Shown here piece after piece: positions 33,693-39,057 of a stretch of 39,057 bases of DNA. Origin of the DNA: Microcaldota archaeon. Lineage in GTDB: Archaea; Micrarchaeota; Micrarchaeia; Micrarchaeales; CABMGC01. The notes under the pieces are model-generated. The model saw nothing but the letters and a program-made list of their open reading frames with translations. It did no database searches and had not been told where the DNA came from. Position 1 is the first letter of the stretch; each line of letters opens with the position of its first letter. The translations under genes and the position numbers were made by a program. The DNA is taken from NCBI GenBank assembly GCA_021804095.1, contig JAJZKQ010000004.1, positions 1 to 39,057 of the forward strand, given 5' to 3'.

Positions 33693-34988
33693 ATGGAAGG
33701 GAAGATAATTGCCGAATGGGACAAGCTCAGAAAGGTTGTAGTTCACAGGCCCGGAATAGAGCTCTTCTTCGGGCTTCTTGATCCGTCAGGATCTCTATAT
33801 GAAAGGGCATTCAGCCAGAACCTCGCATTAAAAGAACATGAACAGCTTGTAAACCTGCTCTCAAATGATTGCGGTGTAAAGGTGGAAATGCTCTATGATG
33901 GCATAGCAAAGCGGGCCAAAGGCGGCAGAAAGAGGAAGATGCTGGAGAGTGCAGCATTCTCATCCATTGACTTCGTAGGCACAGAATCCGAAGTAAAAAA
34001 AGCAAGAAAGGAATTTATACAGAATCTCTCTTCCTATGATGAAGACTATCTCATAAACATTCTGCTTCTCATGCCCAGGCTGATCCTGAAGAAATCCAGA
34101 GGGATAGGTTCCATACATCTAAGCGTGACAGAACGGGATCCCCTCTCTAACCTTTATTTTATGAGAGATCAGCAATTGGTTACCGACAAAGGACTCTTCA
34201 TATCCAGGATGGCAAAACAGCAACGGAGAAATGAAACCAGGATTACCTCAATGTTATGGGATATGATGGGGCTTCCGGTATCATACAAGGCCAAGCCTCC
34301 TGCAACCATAGAAGGAGGCGACTTCTTCCCCATGGGCGATTTTGCTCTAATCGGAATGGGCGACCGGACAAACAAAAACGGCATCCTTCAACTTATGGAA
34401 TATGGAATATCCACACCTGAAATAGCGGTTGTGAGTCAGCCCGCGAATCCGCTGATACCAAGCAGCTATAGGGATCCGATGTTTGACATGCATCTGGACA
34501 CCTATTTCAACGTCGCAGGGAAGGAATTGGCAGTAGGCTCCGAAACACTCCTTAAACTTGCAGAGGTAGAGATATACGAAAAAAAAGAAGGAAGATATGG
34601 GAAAAAGAGGGAAAAGACAAACCTCTCGGATTACCTCAAGTCCAAAGGCGTGGAGGTAATAAATCTATCAGTTCTAGAACAGATGTCCTACGCTTCAAAT
34701 TTTCTCTGCATAAGCGATAGAAAGATACTTGCGGTAGATAGCAGTGCGGTAATAAAAAAGACAGCAGCAAGGATCTCAAAGCTTGCAGACGAAGAGCCGA
34801 AGCATTATGGACCATTAAACCTGCAGATACGCAGAGACTACGCACTACTTTCACAAAGAGGGACCACATTCCCAAACAGGAAAAAACTCTCCGAATATGG
34901 GATAGACGGCATATCCATCGACCTGAGCAATCTTACCGGAGGATATGGCGGTGCACATTGCATGACAGCGGCAATATACCGTAACTAA
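33693..34988 (+). CDS. Arginine-deiminase-like enzyme (guanidino-group modifying)
   Basis: The 431-residue protein has the complete catalytic set of the arginine deiminase/amidinotransferase superfamily: Asp159 in LYFMRDQ, Glu207 in EGGD, His267 and Asp269 in MHLDTYF, and Cys423 in GGAHCMT near the end. Length and motif order fit arginine deiminase (arginine to citrulline plus ammonia), but no carbamate kinase or ornithine carbamoyltransferase lies near, so energy generation by the full pathway is not supported here. It may act on another guanidino compound. It is followed by two hairpins, then GCS2-type ligase genes. Confidence 0.85.
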   Translation: MEGKIIAEWDKLRKVVVHRPGIELFFGLLDPSGSLYERAFSQNLALKEHEQLVNLLSNDCGVKVEMLYDGIAKRAKGGRKRKMLESAAFSSIDFVGTESEVKKARKEFIQNLSSYDEDYLINILLLMPRLILKKSRGIGSIHLSVTERDPLSNLYFMRDQQLVTDKGLFISRMAKQQRRNETRITSMLWDMMGLPVSYKAKPPATIEGGDFFPMGDFALIGMGDRTNKNGILQLMEYGISTPEIAVVSQPANPLIPSSYRDPMFDMHLDTYFNVAGKELAVGSETLLKLAEVEIYEKKEGRYGKKREKTNLSDYLKSKGVEVINLSVLEQMSYASNFLCISDRKILAVDSSAVIKKTAARISKLADEEPKHYGPLNLQIRRDYALLSQRGTTFPNRKKLSEYGIDGISIDLSNLTGGYGGAHCMTAAIYRN

Positions 34989-35052
34989 AAGCGGAATACT
35001 TATAGGCTATATATTTTACAAAGGTTTTTCTTACAGAAGTCATAGCAGAAAG

Positions 35053-35073
35053 CCCACCTCTTTTAAAGGTGGG
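35053..35073 (+). repeat. Perfect 7-bp hairpin downstream of deiminase gene
   Basis: CCCACCT (35053-35059) and AGGTGGG (35067-35073) pair perfectly around a 7-base AT-rich loop. It lies 65 bases after the deiminase stop and could be a terminator or processing hairpin. Confidence 0.4.
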
Positions 35074-35111
35074 TAGAAAGTTGACAGCCAATCATTTATT
35101 TATATCTAAAC

Positions 35112-35129
35112 CTGCAATCATTATTGCAG
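35112..35129 (+). repeat. Perfect 7-bp hairpin upstream of first GCS2-like gene
   Basis: CTGCAAT (35112-35118) and ATTGCAG (35123-35129) pair perfectly around CATT. It lies upstream of the likely promoter (TACATAAACTAAAA near 35177-35190), so it is either an operator-like site or an insertion relic. Confidence 0.35.
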
Positions 35130-35205
35130 CATTTCGAAATATATAGTAGCTCCAGATGCAACTGCCCGCTAATCATACATAAACTAAAAACTCCTGCCGG
35201 TACAA

Positions 35206-36615
35206 ATGGAAAACCTTGAGACCATCTTTCAAAACAGATTTGGAATTGTCAATCCTAATGAGAGGAAGATAGGCCCTGAAATAGAAGGAATATTATTCAG
35301 CCCAAAAACTCCCAACAATATACCAAGCGTCGAAGAGATCTCCGAACTGTTCGAAAATATAGCATCAGGTCTAAATGGAGCGGCGGATCTATACAACGAA
35401 AGGATCCAGATAAACGGAGAAACCACATATGCATACTCTACAAAGGTAAAATTCGAGGTGAATGACTACTTCGTAGAAATAACAACCGGCATCTCAAGAT
35501 GCACTTTCGAGATGACTGTTCCACCGAGCAGAAGCCTCTCTGAAAATGAAAGAAATCTGAAGTACATATTTGAAAAATTGCTGAAAGGCGCAGAAAATTC
35601 ACGGCTGGAAATACTTGGGCTGGGCGCGCATCCCTTTGCAGAACATAGCAACGAAAGCATAATGCCTAAATTGATAAATGTCTACCTAAGCGAGAGGCTC
35701 GACGGAAACGAGCTGAAAAGACTCATCACAAATGCCTCCTCACAGTTCCATGTTGAACTCTCCAGAAATGAGACCGAATCTCTCCCTAACATGCTTATGC
35801 GGTTTATACCGCCAATAGTGGCTTTAACCTGCAATTCTGCAATAATAGAAGGTGAATTTTCAGGATATAAAGAATACAGAAGCTATGCTCTAGAAAGAGA
35901 AAAAGACCATCATATGGAAGAGAGCAGGGCAGGACTCCCTCCAAATTTCTTCAGTGCGGATAATAATTACTTCAGGTATCTCATAAGTCATTCTCCGATA
36001 ATATCAAGGAGAAGAGATATGATAAATGGATTTTATATAACGTTTGATGACAAGGCAAAAACCTTCTCAGACTTTATCAATAAAGGCACTACCGAAGCGC
36101 GAAGAACTGACAGCGGCAATAAAATCACCGTCACTCCAGAACTTGTCGACCTGGTCTTCCTCGAAGGAACCGTATGGCCCGAAGTACGACTAAGATCCAC
36201 ATTCGGCACGGCAGAATTCAGGCCTTGTTCATTCCAGCCTTCAGCAGACGAGATTCTTGCAATCGGAGCTGTCGTAAAAGGTCTTGTAAACAACTACATA
36301 GAAGCCTCGCGCCTTGTGGAAAAATATGACATAAAAACAATAAGGGAAGCACACAGAAGCGCAATGAGATACGGGCCCGATGCCCATATAGGTGGAGAAA
36401 GCCTCCTGGAGCTAAGCAAAAGAATGCTATATGTTGCAGCCAGAGGGCTTGATGGCAATGAGAAACAATTCCTAAGACCAATGGAAAAGAATGCAGAAAG
36501 CGGAAAGAGCCCTGCAGACAGAAGCATAGCATACTTTACAGAACTGCTCAAAAGGCAGCCAAGGAATAGCGATTTTACACAAAACTTTGTTGAAAAGCAC
36601 AGGTTTAAAATCTAG
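35206..36615 (+). CDS. GCS2-family carboxylate-amine ligase, copy A
   Basis: The 469-residue protein shows the glutamate-cysteine ligase type 2 (YbdK/EgtA) fold features: GPEIEG near residue 23 (metal/ATP acid), FEMTVPP, LGLGAHPF, SQFHVEL (metal-binding His region) and TAEFRPCSFQP near residue 345. Members join a carboxylate, usually gamma-carboxyl of glutamate, to an amine with ATP. Substrates here are unknown. Copy B (37371-38753) is a distant paralog with the same motif order. The amidohydrolase starts 30 bases downstream and is probably co-transcribed. Confidence 0.8.
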   Translation: MENLETIFQNRFGIVNPNERKIGPEIEGILFSPKTPNNIPSVEEISELFENIASGLNGAADLYNERIQINGETTYAYSTKVKFEVNDYFVEITTGISRCTFEMTVPPSRSLSENERNLKYIFEKLLKGAENSRLEILGLGAHPFAEHSNESIMPKLINVYLSERLDGNELKRLITNASSQFHVELSRNETESLPNMLMRFIPPIVALTCNSAIIEGEFSGYKEYRSYALEREKDHHMEESRAGLPPNFFSADNNYFRYLISHSPIISRRRDMINGFYITFDDKAKTFSDFINKGTTEARRTDSGNKITVTPELVDLVFLEGTVWPEVRLRSTFGTAEFRPCSFQPSADEILAIGAVVKGLVNNYIEASRLVEKYDIKTIREAHRSAMRYGPDAHIGGESLLELSKRMLYVAARGLDGNEKQFLRPMEKNAESGKSPADRSIAYFTELLKRQPRNSDFTQNFVEKHRFKI

Positions 36616-36645
36616 AAAACAGATAATCGATCAACTAACAACACG

Positions 36646-37374
36646 GTGTATACTCTGATAATAGATGCGCATGCGCACATAGGCATAGACAAAGACGGAA
36701 GTAGCCAGACTATCGATGAACTAAAAGAGAGCATGGCCAAGTATGGCATTGATGCATCGGTGGTATTCCCATTTGACATCAAAGGAGACCTGATAGAAGC
36801 AAGCAGAGAACTCCTAAAATATAAATCAGACTCAATATTCCCATTTCTAAGGTTTGATCCCAATACGTCAAGCCCGGAAGAGATCGGAAGCCTGCTAGGA
36901 AATGATGATTTTCTTGGAGTGAAGCTCCACCCACGCTCACAAAACTTTGATCCTCTAGACAAGAGATTCAGACCATTCTTTCACGAGATAGAATATTCAG
37001 GAAAGCCTCTGCTCATACATACAAGAAAAGAAGCCACTCCATACTCGGATCCAGACAGGGTAGTCTGCCTTGCGGACGACTTTCCAAAAATGAATATAAT
37101 AATAGGACATTTTGCCTTCGCCTCGCAGGTTGCAATAGAAAAAATAAAGACACATGAAAATCTCTTTTTAGAAACATCTGTGGTATCAAGCAATGTAGTA
37201 ATAAGGCTTATCGCACAGAAGATAGGCGCAAGCAAAATACTCTTCGGTTCAGATGTACCTATGTCCGATCAGGAAATAGAAATGCTAAAGATAAAAAAAT
37301 CAGGACTAAGCGAAAAGGAAAAGGAGATGATATTTTCCGGCAATCTTCTCTCTCTCATAAAACCGAATTTTTAG
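36646..37374 (+). CDS. Amidohydrolase-2 family metal hydrolase
   Basis: The 242-residue protein begins at GTG with LIIDAHAHIG, the HxH metal-binding strand of TIM-barrel amidohydrolases. Later blocks are VKLHPR, LLIHTRKE, IIGHFA and LFGSDVPM (final Asp). Such enzymes hydrolyse or decarboxylate small carboxylic acids and amides. It lies between two GCS2-like ligases and overlaps copy B by four bases on the opposite strand, which suggests the hydrolase trims or recycles a product of those ligases. The substrate is not deducible. Confidence 0.83.
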   Translation: MYTLIIDAHAHIGIDKDGSSQTIDELKESMAKYGIDASVVFPFDIKGDLIEASRELLKYKSDSIFPFLRFDPNTSSPEEIGSLLGNDDFLGVKLHPRSQNFDPLDKRFRPFFHEIEYSGKPLLIHTRKEATPYSDPDRVVCLADDFPKMNIIIGHFAFASQVAIEKIKTHENLFLETSVVSSNVVIRLIAQKIGASKILFGSDVPMSDQEIEMLKIKKSGLSEKEKEMIFSGNLLSLIKPNF

Positions 37375-38753
37375 GAACTGTCAAATCTGTGTGCATTTAT
37401 AAAAGCACTCAAGAACTCCTCTCCGCTTAAGTTCATACCTTTTAATTCCAAAAACCTTTTTCTTGACTTAACCGCATGATTCATGCCCTCTTCCAATATA
37501 TTATGCATAGGCTGGAGATAACGGCGATGTTCCTCACTCTCAAGCCCTCGTGCCGCTATCTTAAGCATATTATCTGAGAATTCCTTTATGGAAATATCTC
37601 CTATGCTGGAATCAAGCCCATTGTATATTGCGTCAATCCTTGCTTTCTTTATATCTGAGTCAAAAAATCTCCTAAGATAATCTTCAGCTTCATAACTATT
37701 GTTTCGCAGGCCGAGTACCAACGCATTTATAGCCATCAAATCCTTAACTGAAGGTTGGCATGGTGGAGATCTCATTTCCACAGTTCCATATCTTGTAAGC
37801 CTCGCATCTGTCCAAATGCTTCCCAAGAGTATCATAAAATCTTCGATTCTCGGATTTACTATGGCTTGGTTATCGCTTCCTACTGTTGAAACAACAGTCT
37901 CTTCCCTGCTCATAAAACTTGAAAATGAATCAGGATTATTCTTTCCAAAATGAAGGTAATCATTGTTACGAGCTATCAGTATTGGTTTAAAGCCAACTAT
38001 CCTAACAAACCAATCTTCAATTGAAGCAAACCGGGTAGGAGTTCCTACCCTCTCCTCTTCTATAATCTTATTTCTTGTCATTATACTCCAAGCAGTTCCC
38101 CTAAATTCCTGCCTTTCATCTATACTGCCTTCCAAAATGGTTGAATTTGCGGTTAGTGCTATTATGGCAGGAGAAAACCCTATCATTGTATTAAGCGTAC
38201 TTACAGCACTCTCCCTCGACACATCAACATGAACCTGGGCTGCCGCTGTTACTGTCATGTCTATAAGGTCATCCCCGAAATACTCTAACAGGTAAAGATA
38301 TCTTGATTTAGGCATTACATTATCAAAACCTCTTCTTTGAAATGGCTGTATGCCAAGTCCAAGAGCCTCAATGCCTGTCCTCTCCTCAGCTTCCATGATC
38401 ACCGAAAATCTCCTTTTCAATTTTTCTTCATTAGCGTATAAATCCTTCTCGGGGCCTAGTACAAGTTCCATAATCCCTATAGCCATATCTGTAGTCACTT
38501 CATCTGCAAACCCATCAGCCTTTCTTACTACCGAAGTGCAGTGCTCTGTACTCTTTCTTCCGTTTATTATTAATGGTTCAAATTTAGGCTCCCAACCATT
38601 CTCAATTTTCTGTATGGCAAGAAGCATAGAAGAAACATCTTCAAGCTTAGGCTGCAATCCTGTCTTCTTCATGACAAGCGGCATTTCTACCTCGTATCCC
38701 GTCATTCTTCCAGGCTTCAGTCTAGCCTCATACTGCTTATATATTCTATCCAT
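37371..38753 (-). CDS. GCS2-family carboxylate-amine ligase, copy B
   Basis: The 460-residue paralog of copy A has matching landmarks: GYEVEMP, ELVLGP, LGLGIQPF, AAAQVHVDVSRES, NSTILEG and GTVEMRSPPCQPS. Identity with copy A by eye is clear only around the motifs, so the duplication is old and each copy likely has its own substrate. It is transcribed leftward and converges on the amidohydrolase. Reading it as a classical glutamate-cysteine ligase would need evidence for glutathione-like thiols, not present here. Confidence 0.78.
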   Translation of the reverse strand: MDRIYKQYEARLKPGRMTGYEVEMPLVMKKTGLQPKLEDVSSMLLAIQKIENGWEPKFEPLIINGRKSTEHCTSVVRKADGFADEVTTDMAIGIMELVLGPEKDLYANEEKLKRRFSVIMEAEERTGIEALGLGIQPFQRRGFDNVMPKSRYLYLLEYFGDDLIDMTVTAAAQVHVDVSRESAVSTLNTMIGFSPAIIALTANSTILEGSIDERQEFRGTAWSIMTRNKIIEEERVGTPTRFASIEDWFVRIVGFKPILIARNNDYLHFGKNNPDSFSSFMSREETVVSTVGSDNQAIVNPRIEDFMILLGSIWTDARLTRYGTVEMRSPPCQPSVKDLMAINALVLGLRNNSYEAEDYLRRFFDSDIKKARIDAIYNGLDSSIGDISIKEFSDNMLKIAARGLESEEHRRYLQPMHNILEEGMNHAVKSRKRFLELKGMNLSGEEFLSAFINAHRFDSS

Positions 38754-39057
38754 GCAATCTTCAAATTAAATCCAAATTAGCTTAATACAAAATATTTACT
38801 TGAATAATTATGCCCCACATCTTCAAAATGTACAATATATCAAAGACCAAGAATGGCAGATATTCAAAACAGAATAAAAGAACCCTTCCCAAGTTCTAAC
38901 TCCATTCTTAATGCAAACACCAGAACTATTTCTAATTTCAGTAGATATATATGTGTTTTCTGGGAATTCTTCAGCTGCCTATGTCTATAATGCAATCCAA
39001 AAGCAACTGCAAAGCAGATCCTCTCGTCATTTTAAATCTTCCCTCGTTATATATTAC
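38754..39057 (+). other. Right-edge intergenic region, no supported gene
   Basis: This AT-rich stretch contains the promoter region of copy B and a 45-codon rightward frame (38853-38990) with no ribosome-binding site, ending in a Cys/Phe-rich tail; I do not regard it as a gene. A short leftward frame near 39030 reads ALQLLLDCIIDIG, which faintly recalls HEPN/HepT proteins but is broken by a stop. Confidence 0.4.

Noticed and set aside
33693-34988. Full arginine-deiminase energy pathway
   Set aside because: No ornithine carbamoyltransferase, carbamate kinase or arginine/ornithine antiporter is encoded nearby, so only the deiminase-like enzyme itself can be supported.
38941-39057. HEPN/HepT-like remnant at the right edge (ALQLLLDCIIDIG)
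   Set aside because: The match is about 13 residues, followed by a stop, and needs a frameshift to continue. Too weak to call.
1-39057. CRISPR array or complete insertion sequence
   Set aside because: No regularly spaced direct repeats of 20-40 bases, no transposase or TnpB frames, and no terminal inverted repeats flanking a gene were found by reading.

Overview
This window is archaeal. The evidence is the archaeal-type information-processing genes (an aCPSF1-type KH/beta-CASP nuclease, proteasome beta subunit, nascent polypeptide-associated complex protein, DUF424, archaeal/eukaryal-type tyrosyl-tRNA synthetase, TRAM protein, SecE/Sec61-gamma), AT-rich TATA boxes about 25-40 bases before start codons that mostly lack a Shine-Dalgarno site, and a tRNA with bulge-helix-bulge introns. 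Many single-copy genes are packed with short or overlapping junctions. This, together with the small membrane-anchored proteins and very long LamG-type surface proteins, suggests a small-genome DPANN-like archaeon, perhaps Micrarchaeota. The lineage is my inference from gene content and style, not from an alignment.

Layout. 1-4.4 kb: a possible broken nucleotidyltransferase at the left edge, a TPR-AAA+ ATPase, a 38-residue ultra-acidic protein, tRNA-Ala(UGC), a truncated epimerase, a bacterial-looking exonuclease III and an anchored surface protein. 4.4-7.8 kb: a candidate structured RNA, an ABC-2 exporter pair, a CoA-binding protein and a CDGSH protein diverging from one TATA box, and a methyltransferase. 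7.9-14.2 kb: two overlapping genes for very large exported proteins, one with a PQQ-like propeller and two LamG domains, the other with three LamG domains. 14.3-16.2 kb: a complete lipoate module (lipA plus a split lipoate-protein ligase). 16.3-22.3 kb: NAC, DUF424, a processive-type GT2 glycosyltransferase, tRNA-Ser(CGA) with two introns, tyrS, ftsZ, secE, and an NFACT-R protein that lacks the usual N-terminal half. 22.4-29.5 kb: pyrG, two tandem MOP-type flippases, and a divergent multi-pass GT-C-like membrane protein. 29.6-33.5 kb: TRAM protein, psmB, aCPSF1, peroxiredoxin. 33.7-38.8 kb: an arginine-deiminase-like enzyme, two diverged GCS2-type carboxylate-amine ligases and an amidohydrolase. 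The last 300 bases hold no gene I can support.

How the genes fit together. Surface functions dominate the accessory content: LamG proteins rich in N-glycosylation sequons, flippases, GT2 and GT-C-like enzymes and an ABC exporter are consistent with building and decorating a glycoprotein envelope. The lipoate module implies at least one 2-oxoacid dehydrogenase or glycine-cleavage system elsewhere in the genome. The most system-like unexplained group is the deiminase/GCS2/amidohydrolase/GCS2 block at the right end, which looks like a small-molecule or peptide-bond pathway whose product cannot be read from sequence. The most solid unusual observation is the tRNA-Ser gene, whose second intron lies in the T-loop and fits a bulge-helix-bulge fold exactly.
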